Below are positions 34,322 through 45,300 of a stretch of 64,000 nucleotides of DNA, one piece after another. The position numbers and the translations under genes were made by a program. The DNA is from Nilaparvata lugens. Lineage: Eukaryota > Arthropoda > Insecta > Hemiptera > Delphacidae. Numbering within the stretch: position 1 is the stretch's first letter; each line of letters starts with the position of its first letter. The stretch is taken from contig NC_052516.1 in NCBI RefSeq assembly GCF_014356525.2, forward strand, positions 24,754,070 to 24,818,069. Reading direction: 5' to 3'. Below the pieces are notes generated by a model. The model saw only the letters and a program-made list of their open reading frames with translations. It did no database searches and was not told the origin of the DNA.

Positions 34322-37300
34322 ATTGATGATTGATTGATTGATTGATTGAGTACTTTATTTATGTAGATTACAATATATACTGGCTTATACACTTATATAC
34401 AATAGCTTACAATACAGCAAAATTATAGATGAATTTACATAATATAGACTAAGAAAATAATTATTGAACTGTATATGATATGAAAAAGCAATTTGTAATA
34501 TAATAACTATAGATAATAATCATATTGTTATGCATCTACATAAATTGGCGGAGCTTTGGACATATCAATGTCCATTCTTCGGAAAGAATATTAAAAATAT
34601 CCTCCCCACTAACTCTCTACCAAAACGTTAATTTCGTTATTTAAACTAAGGATTTATTTATTAATGGAAATATTGTAAAAGTTTTAATCAATATGAATAT
34701 TAAAGAGAAAAAAAACAGAAAATTGATAGAGTAAAATAATTATATAGGTAGATAAGATCAAATAATTGATTAATAAAATGAAGTAGGCTGAAAGTAGATC
34801 AGGGTTATCAACTTTCAGTAATATACAGCAGTATGCAGTGGATAATTGAAATAACATGAGTTTATATAATATATATATATACAATTCGTTCTATAACATG
34901 GTTTAAAGGTTTGTATTTGTGGGATGGGTGGGGGATGGATGTCATGTGATCGTTCTAGGGCCGGACAGTTTCAGTCATTTGTTCCAAAAGATGTTTTTTT
35001 AAAGTTAGGATGAAGCTCGCTCGGCTCTCGATGGACCTGATAGAAACAGGAAGTGCATTCCATGCACGACAGGCACTGACTAAGAAGGATTTTGTGAAAA
35101 TAGTAGTTCGATGATTGGGTATCCTTAAAGTACTTTCTCCGGTTCTAGTATGTGAAGCATCTATCCTCCTACCTTCAGAGACAAATTTGAAATCATCTTT
35201 AAAATAGTTCGGATTACCGTATATCAAGATATCTCTAACAAGCTTGACTATTCGAAAAAGCCTCTGATCGGGAAGCTTTAATGTTGAACTAGCAATGTGG
35301 GCTGGGGTGATATGATCATGGCGTTGGAGAGAGTAGACGAAACGTAGACAATAATTTTGGCAACGCTGTAGTTTATCATTCAGAGTGACTTGCATATCGT
35401 TAAGAACAGAATTACAATACATTAAATGTGGGAAGATGAGAGATTGAACCAATAATAATTTAATGTTTCTAGGGAGGATATCGTGCATTTTCTTCAATGC
35501 ATGCATGGCTGAGAATACCTTTTTACAAGTTTTGTTCACTTGTTCTGACCAGTCAAGAGTATTATTCATAATAATGCCTAAATTTTTAACTGAGCTACAG
35601 TAAGGAATGTCATTACCGTCTACACTAATTTTGTGAATCGATTCAAGGTCAATATTGTTTATAAGACGAGAATATCCAATTATAATGGGTTGTGTTTTGA
35701 TGGGATTAAGCTTAAGGCCATTTTTCTTTGTCCATTCCACTATCGAATTGATATCCTGATTCATTATTCCAACTGTTTCATTAATTTTTGTTATGGGACA
35801 GCTTAAATAGATTTGAAGGTCGTCTGCATAAGTATGGAAACTGGAGAATTTGATAATGGAAGAAAGGTCATTAGCATACAAAGTGAAGAGGAGAGGGCCT
35901 AAAATTGAACCTTGTGGTACTCCATGCATAACGTTTTTCCAAGTTGACTTTTTGTCACCGACAGATACACATTGTTTCCTACCTAATAGATAGGATTTAA
36001 ACCAAACTAACGAGTTGTGACTGAAACCAAGAATAGCCAACTTATTCAGAAGGACTGTATGATCAACAGTATCGAATGCTTTAGAAAAATCAAATAGGGT
36101 GAGGATGGTGCATTTTCTTTGGTCCATAGCTAACCTTATATCATCAGTGACACGAAGCAGAGCTGTCTCAGTTGAATGGAATTTTCTAAAGCCTGATTGA
36201 AAGTTATGAAGCTTACTATTGTTGTCTAGAAATTTTACAACTTGAGCATGAATGAGTCTTTCTAGCACTTTGGACAATGCAGGTAAAATACTGATTGGTC
36301 TAAAATCCTCAACTTTATTGGGTGATGGAACTTTATTTAGAGGGCGAACCAGAGCAAACTTCCAGTTTTCAGGGAAAATGCCTTCTTCAAGTGACTTGTT
36401 GAAAATGTATGTAATGGTTGGTAAAACAGCAAATAACATCTTCTTGATAAATTTAATAGGAATTTTGTCTACACCCATAGCATTACTATGAATACGTTGA
36501 ATTGCTCTGAAAGTGTCTTCTTCTGAGATTGGATGGAAATGAAATTGATCAGTGATTGGTAAATCTAAGTTTGTAACCTGCTCTTCAAGATCATCAATGT
36601 GATTAGCAATGACAACTTCGTCGCGTTGGTTAGAGTGTGAAACGAAATGGTCATTTATATTATTCAATGGTAAGTCAATTTGTGGATTCGATTTCTGTTT
36701 GCCAAGCCCGAATTCTTTTATTCCCTGCCAAAGTGATTTAGAGTCTTGTCTATTGTTTGTCATAAACGAATTCAAGTACCTAATCTTTGAGTTCCGTAAT
36801 TCCTGTTTAACCCTATTTCTAAGGCTCCTATACTCTATCAAACTGTCCAAGTCAAATGTCTTTTTAAATTTTCTATGTGCTTTGTCTCTACGTCCCATCA
36901 TCTTAAGTATGTCTTCAGTCATCCACGGTACTCGTCGTTTTCTATTAATCCTCCTTGTCACATAAGGTGCATGTTTGTCATACAAAGTCAAAGTCCAATT
37001 CTCGAAAGTCTTGACCATGTCATCAACTGAGGGTAATGCTTCAATTTGATGCCATGGAGTCTGAGCCACATCAGTCAGGAAGGCGGCTTCATCAAAGTTT
37101 TTGAAGTCTCTATAAGTGATAATTTTCTGTTCTGGCTTGGGTATCTTATGGGAAAGTACACAGTAGATCAAATCATGTCTAGAAATAGCTGGGACTGAGA
37201 TTTGGCCTGCTTGAACAACCTCATTGGGATCACTAACAATGAGAAGGTCAATGAGTGTGTCTGATTCATTAGTATGATGAGTTGGATCGAGAGGTAAAAT

Positions 37301-38000
37301 AGTCATGTTTAGGCATTGGAAAATTGTAGTCAGTTGAAAGTAGTCAAAGTTACGATTTGTCATGTTCAAGTCGGTGTTCATATCCCCCATAACTAGTATA
37401 CGGTTATAACAAGGCATAAGAGAAAGCAAGGCACTTTCGAAATCTGTGAAATGACCTATTTTTGGTGGGCGATAACAGATACCAACGAGTAATTTATCAG
37501 TACTAGATAAGGATAATTCAAGTAGCATAAACTCTGGTCTGGAACAATACTCTTGTTTAGATGTGATTAAAACTTTTGTTTTGATACCTTCTTTCACATA
37601 AATTGCTACACCCCCACAAGCTTTATTTAATCTATCATTCCGGAAAAGATTATATCCAGGCAATGCAACAAAATTTGATGAAATACTAGGCTTCAAAAAT
37701 GATTCGGAAATTCCGATTATATTGAAGTCCTGAAAACGGAAGATTGCTCTGAGTTCATCAATGTGGCAACTGAGGGATTGTACGTTAAGGTGAGCAGCCT
37801 TGAAAAGTTTTTTGAAAGAGTGGAGCTTATTTGCTAGAAACATACCTGCGTCATTATTACTATTATTGAAATAATCATACCTACTTGAGGGCGAGCGAGC
37901 TGACGTGTCAGTGAGAGGCATCATGGAAGCAGCAGACCAATCGTGAACCGACCTCAGAACAACACATGACGGGGAAAATGGGGATGAAACTGATAAAACT
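34322..38000 (-). mobile_element. Near full-length LINE
   Basis: Read on the minus strand: short 5' region (about 38000-37925), the 989-codon ORF (37924-34955), about 600 bp of 3' UTR, then AATAAAGTACT and a (TCAA)n tail at 34322-34340. The 3' UTR part 34322-34640 recurs at 25540-25845, so a 5'-truncated sibling is in the window. No ORF1 (RNA-binding) frame was seen upstream, which is normal for some CR1/Jockey-group elements or indicates a 5' truncation. The 5' end is uncertain and no target-site duplication was established. Confidence 0.75.
34955..37924 (-). CDS. LINE ORF2: endonuclease and reverse transcriptase (989 aa)
   Basis: An uninterrupted ORF. Residues 46-260 form an apurinic-like endonuclease: LNVQSL at 46, GISESF at 71, VMGDMNTDL at 178-186, and SRHDLI at 248, where the usual SDH reads SRH. 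Residues about 490-770 form the reverse transcriptase: RPLNK...FRPIS, FDFSKAFDTVDH near 612, GVPQGSILGPLLF near 667, YADDLQIY near 698 (the catalytic YADD), then GLKLNPIKT and VKNLGIIMNNTLDW. The C-terminal end has the LINE 'RIPNHRTTIFTKSF' block. Motif order and the YADDLQIY form fit the CR1/Jockey group (clade inferred, not tested). It nicks DNA and primes reverse transcription of its own RNA at the target. Size and openness suggest recent activity. Start chosen at the first ATG; a later start would also keep the endonuclease. Confidence 0.9.
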   Translation of the reverse strand: MMPLTDTSARSPSSRYDYFNNSNNDAGMFLANKLHSFKKLFKAAHLNVQSLSCHIDELRAIFRFQDFNIIGISESFLKPSISSNFVALPGYNLFRNDRLNKACGGVAIYVKEGIKTKVLITSKQEYCSRPEFMLLELSLSSTDKLLVGICYRPPKIGHFTDFESALLSLMPCYNRILVMGDMNTDLNMTNRNFDYFQLTTIFQCLNMTILPLDPTHHTNESDTLIDLLIVSDPNEVVQAGQISVPAISRHDLIYCVLSHKIPKPEQKIITYRDFKNFDEAAFLTDVAQTPWHQIEALPSVDDMVKTFENWTLTLYDKHAPYVTRRINRKRRVPWMTEDILKMMGRRDKAHRKFKKTFDLDSLIEYRSLRNRVKQELRNSKIRYLNSFMTNNRQDSKSLWQGIKEFGLGKQKSNPQIDLPLNNINDHFVSHSNQRDEVVIANHIDDLEEQVTNLDLPITDQFHFHPISEEDTFRAIQRIHSNAMGVDKIPIKFIKKMLFAVLPTITYIFNKSLEEGIFPENWKFALVRPLNKVPSPNKVEDFRPISILPALSKVLERLIHAQVVKFLDNNSKLHNFQSGFRKFHSTETALLRVTDDIRLAMDQRKCTILTLFDFSKAFDTVDHTVLLNKLAILGFSHNSLVWFKSYLLGRKQCVSVGDKKSTWKNVMHGVPQGSILGPLLFTLYANDLSSIIKFSSFHTYADDLQIYLSCPITKINETVGIMNQDINSIVEWTKKNGLKLNPIKTQPIIIGYSRLINNIDLESIHKISVDGNDIPYCSSVKNLGIIMNNTLDWSEQVNKTCKKVFSAMHALKKMHDILPRNIKLLLVQSLIFPHLMYCNSVLNDMQVTLNDKLQRCQNYCLRFVYSLQRHDHITPAHIASSTLKLPDQRLFRIVKLVRDILIYGNPNYFKDDFKFVSEGRRIDASHTRTGESTLRIPNHRTTIFTKSFLVSACRAWNALPVSIRSIESRASFILTLKKHLLEQMTETVRP

Positions 38001-38183
38001 TAACCTAAATGAAAAAGTCTCTTGATTCGAGTGCATTCAGCATGCCTTGACAGTTCGGCTCCCTTCACTATTTAAAGCACTAGTTCAAAACAAAATTCAC
38101 TAAACACAATAAGATGTAGATGTGTGGAGTTCCGGTGATGAATAATCCTAATGGTGAATAAGACGAAGATTGAGGAAGAGCTG

Positions 38184-38372
38184 GTAGTGGGAGATCTGGT
38201 CCAAGTGGAGATAGAGCGAGTAGGTATCCAGTAGTGGAAGAATCGGGTCCAAGTGGAGGTAAGCGAGAAGGAATCCAGTAGTGGAAGATCGAGTCCAAGT
38301 GGAGACAGAGAGAGATGGAATCCAGTAGTGGAAGATCGTGTTCATGGTGGAGATAGAGCGAAATGGGATCCA
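38184..38372 (+). repeat. 47-bp minisatellite, four units
   Basis: Units start at 38184, 38231, 38278 and 38325 (period 47, last 48), each with gtagtgg...tccaagtggag...atcca. It lies upstream of the LINE. Confidence 0.85.
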
Positions 38373-38459
38373 GTAAAAACTGAAAAAGAGAAGAAAAAGC
38401 CAGCAGAAAAACGAAAAATCTTTGAAGAAAGTTATCAATTGAGAAAAGATACATAATAC

Positions 38460-38858
38460 AACTCGCACCTTGGGAGGAAGACTGCTCCAACTCGAAAATT
38501 GTCAATTTTGATCTTGTGTATTTTAGTTGGTTTCTATGCACTTTATTCGGTGGAAGACTGTTCCAAGTCAAAACTCGTTCCAATTATTCTATAATATATC
38601 ACAGAATGTTCAGTATTCCTATTTTGAACACCAATGCAATCATTTACAGGAAGACTAAGTCATATTATGAATGAAAACATAAATACAGGCCACTTTTAAG
38701 AAGTAATAAGTGAACTAAAACAGTTGGAATCAGAGAAATTGAGCAGAAAATTCTAAGAGCAGAAAATCAAGTTTGAATACCTATGAAAATTTTAAAACTG
38801 CTCTCCTGAATAAACGACTTTTTTGAGTTGGAACAGTCTTCCTCCCGAGGCACGAACT
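38460..38858. mobile_element. TIR element, about 400 bp
   Basis: Inverted ends of about 35 bp: left cctttgggaggaagactg-like with gctccaactcg, right gagttggaacagtcttcctc. Flanks ataata and ataatg hint at a short target duplication. The internal ORF is not a gene. Confidence 0.65.
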
Positions 38859-39204
38859 GATAATGAATAATATCCCCATAAAATTGAAGAGGAATAGTAT
38901 GATTCAATGTGGGAAAGAATCGAATATTATATGGATAAATATATGGATATTATAATATAATATATGGATACTAGTAGAAGGTAATCAGATAGAAAGAGAA
39001 AAGGTAGGAAGATAAATAGATATAGAAAGAGAAATAAACATTTGAACATGCTGGATAGCTAGTGAAAAAATCACAGGGAAAATAATGATAACAATGGGGA
39101 AGAAAAGAAGAGAAAGAAGGAATGTGCACAAATTGAGAAGAACTTATGAAACTGAACTATAGAATAAGAAATAGAACATCGTATTGTGATCTTGAATTAA
39201 TCAA

Positions 39205-39350
39205 GGAGAGAAGAAGAAGAAGAAGAAGAAGAAGAAGAAGAAGAAGAAGAAGAAGAAGAAGAAGAAGAAGAAGAAGAAGAAGAAGAAGAAGACGAAGAAG
39301 AAGAAGAAGAAGAAGACGAAGAAGAAGAAGAAGAAGAAGAAGAAGAATAG
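39205..39350 (+). repeat. (GAA)n microsatellite
   Basis: About 145 bp of aagaag with two gac interruptions (39292, 39314). It gives Arg/Ser/Phe homopolymer frames on both strands, not genes. Confidence 0.95.
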
Positions 39351-39635
39351 AAAAGAATAATAATCATCATCGCAAACAACAATATTCAAGTAATCATTAC
39401 AAATATAAGATCAAGAAGAGAAATTAGAAAGAAAAATAAGAAGTAGAGGAGACGATGGAGAAAGTGCTAGATTATTTTAGATGAGTTTTAAATAGGATTT
39501 AACTGACAAATGGAAGTTGGAATCGGAATCTTTTCCCCTCATATTAACAAAATTCTGTCTCTGCAAATTCTATCAAAACTTGAACAAGTTTTATCAAATT
39601 GTATTGAACAAATTGTATCAAGATTCAAAAAAGTA

Positions 39636-39836
39636 TGATGAAATGTATGATTAGTCAGGAATTCTATCTATAGATAACAGTTCTGTCCCTCCTGATGGCT
39701 AACCAAAGCTAAAAACTTTTCAAAACTGACTGTTCAATTCAAAATGGAATAATCACTGGAACATAAATCTTATAAGGTGGGACAGAATTCTTATTTATGA
39801 ATAGAATTTCCATATTGATCATACATTTCTATTATA
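39636..39836. repeat. Foldback element FB3
   Basis: Arms of about 57 bp: gaaatgtatgat...attctat...ttctgtccctcc facing ggtgggacagaattc...atagaattt...atcatacatttc. About 80 bp separates the arms. Confidence 0.65.
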
Positions 39837-39861
39837 CTTGTTTGAAAGAAATAAATAACAC

Positions 39862-40080
39862 TATAGTGTGGTCCACGTTTTAATGACAGTGGATAAAGAT
39901 AGAAGAATAGCGATGCCGATTCTCTGCATTAATCAATTATATTTCTACACCGTCAAAAACTTAATTGGCATCGTTGTGAACCTAGAAAAGGATAGTAACA
40001 CTGGCTTTGTCGGATAATAGACAAGGATAGCAAAACCAAAGTTGATCAAATACCGTCATTATAACGTGGACCTCACTATA
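39862..40080. mobile_element. MITE M, copy 1
   Basis: 219 bp with inverted ends tatagtgtggtccacgtttt and ataacgtggacctcactata. Ends and flanks TA fit a Tc1/mariner-type MITE. The interior, with gatagtaacactggctttg and gatagacaaggatagcaa, matches 44371-44590. Confidence 0.8.
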
Positions 40081-40262
40081 GTAGAATTTGTGGATAAAAC
40101 TATAGAATAATATAAAAGTATTATTGGAATGAAATTTTGGTACAATGATTATAGGCTATTATTAATTCTTCAATTTCACAGAAGGTCAGGCTCCTTTGTC
40201 AAGTTTTCAATAAGACCCTTGTGGGTCTTCTTCTATAATTGACCGATCGAAGTGAGGTCTAA

Positions 40263-40429
40263 AGATGCGTTCAGATTTACGCGCCGCGAACATGAGCAAT
40301 TCACTTTTAATCAGCTGATGCCAAGCTTTTTATATCTATATCTTATACCAGTTCCGTAAAAATACAGATATAGTCAGCTAATTTGAAGTGAATTGCATAT
40401 GTTCGCAGCGCGTATATCTGTACGCACCT
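40263..40429. mobile_element. MITE H1 (PIF/Harbinger-like), complete copy
   Basis: 167 bp with inverted ends AGATGCGTTCAGATTTACGC and the complement of AGGTGCGTACAGATATACGC. It is flanked by TAA on both sides (40260-40262 and 40430-40432). The empty site is visible in repeat R copies (ggtctaagattc), so the 3-bp TAA duplication is directly supported. This fits a PIF/Harbinger-type MITE. Confidence 0.85.
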
Positions 40430-40473
40430 TAAGATTCAAGTCTATGGTTTTGCATTCCTCTTTATGTTTATAT

Positions 40474-40757
40474 TATCATTGAGAAACAATAGCATAAGTA
40501 GTAATAGCATAAGCATATCCCATGGTATAGGGCGTTTATGTCGCAACTTTTACTGTTATCTCAAGCCGATAGTTCATGCAATTCTTTCCCGTGACACTGG
40601 TAGTCTCTCATATTGTGCCGTTCATACACTCTCACCCCAACAAAACAGTAAAAATCGACAATAGCCATTAGAAATCAGCTTGAGATAACAGTAAAAGTTG
40701 CAACATAAACGCCCCATACCATGGGATATCTACTTACGCTATTGTTTCTCTATGATA
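40474..40757. mobile_element. MITE F, complete copy
   Basis: 284 bp with long inverted ends. Left tatcattgagaaacaatagc and atcccatggtatagggcg face cgccccataccatgggat and gctattgtttctctatgata. It is inserted in repeat R copy 2. A right-half copy is at 51627-51747. Confidence 0.8.
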
Positions 40758-40920
40758 TTATGTTCCGCATTCAAGGCGAAACGCAGCAATAGATTTTAAT
40801 GAAATTTGACTGGTATGTTCCTTTTCGAATTCCGCGTCGACGTATTTATAAGGTCTTTTTAAACTTTTGCATTTTCCATGCTGCTTTGTTGCTTTCCATG
40901 ACGAGACACTATATTATAAT

Positions 40921-41132
40921 AACTTTGTTGTAGTTCAGACACTGAGTTACTTGTGTATATTTGAAAAACACTTACTTTTGTTGGAGTATAGGAGAATGCA
41001 TTTCACTCCTGAGGAGGAGTTCAGCCTGATGAAGCTCCTCTTCAGGAATGGAATGCATTCTTAAATACTCCAAGAAAAGTAAGTGATTTTCAAATATTCA
41101 CAAATAACACAGTGTCTGAACTACAACAAAGA
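40921..41132. repeat. Foldback element FB4 inside repeat R
   Basis: Arms of about 90 bp: aactttgttgtagttcagac at the left and gtctgaactacaacaaag at the right. The centre, actcctgaggaggagttcag, is itself a palindrome. It splits the third part of repeat R. Confidence 0.75.
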
Positions 41133-41164
41133 TAATACAAAAGGAAAAGAGGTCTCCTTCGAAG

Positions 41165-41385
41165 GTCAATATGTCCAACTCCTCTTCCTTCTCCTCCTCC
41201 AACTCCTCTTACTGCTCCATCTCCTCCTCCTCCTCCTCCTCCTCCTACTCCTTCACCTCCTCCTCCTCCTCCTCCTCCTCCTTCCTCCTCCTCCTTCTTC
41301 ACCTTCTCCTCCACCTCCCACTCCCATCCATCTCCGCCACCTTCCACTCCTTATACCCCACCTCTCCATCATCACCTCCTATTTT
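41165..41385 (+). repeat. CTC/TCC microsatellite
   Basis: ctcctc repeats, about 200 bp. Open frames on both strands are compositional. Confidence 0.85.
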
Positions 41386-41391
41386 TACTTT

Positions 41392-41513
41392 CCTTGCCCT
41401 ATTACCATATATAGGTAAGGAAGGTATTGCTTTCCAAAAAAATTTAAGGTACCCTAATTTCATGTTTTCTATACGTTTCATGGTCCCCTGAGTCCAAAAA
41501 CATGATTTTTGGG

Positions 41514-41589
<76 letters not shown>

Positions 41590-42340
41590 TGTGTGTGTCT
41601 GTGAACACGATAACTTAATTCCTAATCAACCGATTGACTTGAAATTTTTAACTTAATGTCCTCATACCAAGAGGATCCGACAATAAGAAATTCAATGACA
41701 TTGAATTCAAAATGGCGGATAATGGCTAAAAAACCATGTTTTTCACGGTTTTCTCGAAAACGGCTCTAACGATTTTCTTCGAATATATACCCTAGATAGC
41801 TATTCATAAGCCCTATCAACTGACAAAAGTCTCATTTCTGGTAAAATTGCAGGAGCTCCGTAATATTCCTGAGAAGAATAAATTTTCTTAAATTTCTATC
41901 ACGATTTTCTCAAAAATGACTTGACCGATTTTTTTCGAATCCATACCGTGTTATATATATATATCATCTCTATTAACTGGCATGAGTCTCCTCCCTGAGA
42001 AATTAACAGGGGGTCCACCCCTTCCTCGAGAAATTTACTTTGTAACCTCCTTCTCGTGCGTGAGGTAGGTAGGTAGAGCAGTTTATTCAAAAGAACACGT
42101 GCCGATATTCTATTTGTAGAACAGCTGTTTTGACAACTTTTAAAAAATCCTCAAATTTCATAATTCAAACGAAGGAAAATGTACTCTGAACACAATCACA
42201 ATAGTATAATCGTAGTTTTAGTAAAATTATTTAGCCGCCAATCGGCATAATGTTATTCCCCTGGATTATCCTCGTTTAAGAATGAGGCTTATAGATCAAT
42301 GAGCAAGGAAAGTTGTGTGAGTGTACCACACCAGATTTTT
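41392..42340 (+). mobile_element. Repeat P, copy 4
   Basis: Same ends as the other copies but longer (about 950 bp), because a block of about 155 bp (around 41757 and 41912) is duplicated in tandem. The GT tract (41518-41601) is expanded to about 80 bp. Confidence 0.7.
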
Positions 42341-42840
42341 CAAATATTTTTCCTTTTCCTCTTACATTAAGCAATGTATCGTTTTTAAGTACAATTTCTC
42401 CACTTTTTCAATGGTTGAGAATCATCCCCTCTACTCTCCCAGTTGAGAGTGGTTCACTCGTGCTTTGCATGATGAACAGCGGAAAAAGAGAGAATATAAA
42501 ATGAGAATGTAAAAGTCTGAGGGGATCGTAGAGAGAGAGGGGGGAAATGAGTGAGGAAGGGAGAAAATTTATTTGTTATGAGACCTTGTTAAGGGGTGAG
42601 GGGGTGTTTGAATGGGTGGAAGGGGGCCTGAGAGTGCAGCCGAGTATATTTGAAGGAGTGTAGTGCAACCCTCCAAAAAGCTGCTTTTCAAAATCGTGTT
42701 TTTTCACGCTCGTTGTGGATTGGATTCTATCTACATAATCTTCAGACTCTTGAATTTTGACTCTCATTTTCTCTTTTTTCTCCTTGTACTTTCATTCTTT
42801 CTCTTCTTTCGCTTCTCTTTTTCTTCGTTCATTTTTGATA
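42341..42840. other. Spacer without recognised gene
   Basis: Moderately mixed sequence with a G-rich bit at 42520-42640. No open frame supports a gene. Confidence 0.5.
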
Positions 42841-42854
42841 TTTTGGGCAACTAC

Positions 42855-43015
42855 TTCTTCTTCTTCTTCTTTTTCTTTTTCTTCTTCTTTTCTTCTTCTT
42901 CTTCTTCTTCTTCTTCTTTCTTCTTCTTCTTCTTCTTCTTCTTCTTCTTCTTCTTCTTCTTCTTCTTCTTCTTCTTCTTCTTCTTCTTCTTCTTCTCCTC
43001 CTCCTCCTTCTCCTT
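42855..43015 (+). repeat. (CTT)n microsatellite
   Basis: About 160 bp of cttctt. The Phe/Ser/Glu-rich frames are artefacts. Confidence 0.95.
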
Positions 43016-43324
43016 CTTCACCACTATTCAGGGATCCAGGACTTCTTCTCATCTCTTCATTCCAAAACTCCAATCGTGAGCGGTTCGATTAAAAATTGAA
43101 CTTATTTCAGTAGGTGCTATGAATCGATATCACATGCTCTATTTTATGAATCGATATACCTATATTCGAATCAAATTTGATTTTCAATCATATTCAATAA
43201 ATTGTTATTGCATTCAATAAATGCATTCTATTGACCTCCAAGAGTTACCTAAATTATGCACTATATGCTGATAAATATATTATATAAATATTTACCTGTG
43301 TACTTATTGCTACCTATACTATTG

Positions 43325-44165
43325 CTGAACTACTAGAGAGAAAGGAAGAATACTAGACTAGAGAAAGAAGAAGAATACTGGACTAGAGAAAGAATGAAGA
43401 ATACTAGAGAAAGAAAGAAGAAGAATACTAGACTACAAAAAGAAAGAAGAATACTAGAGAAAGAAGAAATAAGAATACTAGAGAAAGAAAGAAGAAGAAT
43501 ACTAGACTAGAGGAAGAAATAAGAATACTAGAGAAAGAAAGAAGTAGAATACTAGACTAGAGAAAGAAAGAAGAATACTAGACTAGAGAAAGAAAGAAAA
43601 ATACTAGAGAAAAAAAAGAAAGAAGAACACTAAAGAAAAAAGAAAGAGGCAAGAATACTAGAGAAAGAAGAAAGAGAGAAGACTACTACAGTGAAAGAGA
43701 GAAGAATACTAGAGAAAGAAAGAAGAAGAATACTCGACTGGAGAAAGAAGAAAGAGAGAAGACTACTACAGTGAAAGAGAGAAGAATACTAGAGAAAGAA
43801 AGAAGAAGAATACTCGACTGGAGAAAGAAAGAAGAAGAATACTGGACTAGAGAAAGAAAGAAGAATACTAGACTAGACAAACAAAGAAGAATACTAGAGA
43901 AAGAAAGAAAGAAGAATACTAGAATAGAGAAAGAAAGAAAGAAGAATACTAGAACAGAGAAAGAAAGAAGAATACTAGACTAGAGAAAGAAAGAAGAATA
44001 CTAGAGAAAGAAAGAAAGAAGAAGAATACTAAAGAAAGAAGAAAGAGGCAAGAATACTAGAGAAAGAAAGAGGAATACTAGACTAGAGAAAGAAAGAAGA
44101 ATACTAGAGAAAGAAGAAAGAGAGAAGAATACTAGTGAGAAAGAGAGAAGAATATTAGAGAAAGA
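43325..44165 (+). repeat. Purine minisatellite, agaatactag units
   Basis: About 840 bp of irregular units of roughly 20-30 bp, each with agaatactaga and gaaagaaag, plus an inner exact repeat of about 70 bp (43665-43735 and 43745-43815). It is almost free of C. Confidence 0.9.
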
Positions 44166-44173
44166 GTGACTCA

Positions 44174-44385
44174 TCCATATCCCAATAACTGTTGAATCCT
44201 ACTTCAAGTTGATATTTAGGTCTACAAGCACACCCGATCCTAGGAGGTCTATTAACTAGCCAAATGGGCCCCACAAAGCATGGCTTACTTCTAAACTCCA
44301 CCGTTCCATTCATTAAGGCATCGACAGTTTGCTCCCTGTTCTGTCGAAACATAGATACTGTCTTCACAGATATAATGAGGTCCAC
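44174..44385 (-). CDS. Candidate exon on the minus strand, unidentified
   Basis: Open frame with coding-like text between two repeats (GA minisatellite and MITE M): EQTVDALMNGTVEFRSKPCF, GPIWLVNRPPRIGCACR, PKYQLE. A possible acceptor is ctgtgaag/ACAG at 44370, and a possible donor GTAGGA follows QLE. It has three cysteines within 25 residues. Not recognised. A chance frame or captured fragment is possible. Confidence 0.25.
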
Positions 44386-44590
44386 GTTATAATGGCAGTG
44401 GATGAAGATAGAAGAATAGCGATGCCGATTCTCTGCATGAATTTAATTATATTTCTACACTGTTAGAAATATAATTGGCATCGTTGTGAATCTAGAAAAG
44501 GATAGTACCACCGGCTTTGTCGAATGATAGACAAGGATAGAAAAACCAAAGTTGAACAAATACTGTCATTATAACGTGGACCTCACTATA
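44371..44590. mobile_element. MITE M, copy 2
   Basis: 220 bp, nearly the same as 39862-40080 including the interior. Ends tataatgaggtccacgttat and ataacgtggacctcactata. Confidence 0.85.
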
Positions 44591-44639
44591 GTATATATAC
44601 TCAAAAAAACAGTGATAGTTCACTTATATCTTCAGATAA

Positions 44640-45300
44640 AGACAGAAACAGTATCATGGATATCCTCAGCAATAGAGTGGAATGGTATGATGGAAGAGAA
44701 ATAGATGATATACATCCTCAAGGACAGAGTGAGGAACTATCATGGATATTTTAAGCAATAGAGTGAGATGATATCATGAGAGAGAAAGAAATGGTTCATA
44801 TCCTCAGCAACAGAATGAGATAGTATCATGGATATTCTCAGCAATAGAGTGAGATGGTATCATGGAAGAAAAAGAGATGGTATATATCCTTAGCAACAGA
44901 GTGAGATACTATCATGGACATCCTCAGAGTGAGATGATATCATGAAAGAGAAAGAGATGGTATATATCCTCAGCAACAGAGTGAGATAGTATGATGGATA
45001 TCCTCAGAGTGAGATGATATCATGAAAGAGAAAGAGATGGTATATATCATCAGCAACAGAGTGAGATAGTATGATGGATATCCTCAGAGTGGGATGATGT
45101 CATGAAAGAGAAAGAGATGGTATATATCCTCAGCAACAGAGTGAGATAGAATGATGGATATCCTCAGAGTGAGATGATATCATGAAAGAGAAAGAGATGT
45201 TTATATCCTTAGCAACCGAGTAAGATACTATCGTGGATATCCTCAGCAATAGAATGAGATGGTTTCATGAAAGAGAAAGAGAAAGATATGGTACATATCC
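44640..45300 (+). repeat. 80-bp tandem array
   Basis: Units start exactly at 44927, 45007, 45087 and 45167 (80 bp each), with degenerate units before and after. A unit is itself two related halves of about 40 bp (gagtgagatgatatcatgaa and gagtgagatagtatgatgga). Confidence 0.9.

Larger units (their letters stand above)
40239..41170 (+). repeat. Repeat R, copy 2, split by three insertions
   Basis: R text runs gaccgatcgaagtgaggt, then gattcaagtctatggtttt, then cattcaaggcgaaacgcag, then tgaaatttgactggtatgtt, then aggtctccttc. Three elements interrupt it at 40263, 40474 and 40921. Confidence 0.7.

Noticed and set aside
38080..38583. 167- and 106-codon frames on the minus strand
   Set aside because: They follow the 47-bp minisatellite, giving repeated peptide pieces, and have no start context or homology.
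39146..39427. Arg/Ser/Phe homopolymer frames
   Set aside because: Pure (GAA)n translation in different frames.
42663..43092. Long Phe/Ser frames and the Glu-rich opposite frame
   Set aside because: Derived from the (CTT)n tract.
43325..45300. CRISPR-like array
   Set aside because: Units are contiguous tandem repeats without unique spacers, and the context is eukaryotic.
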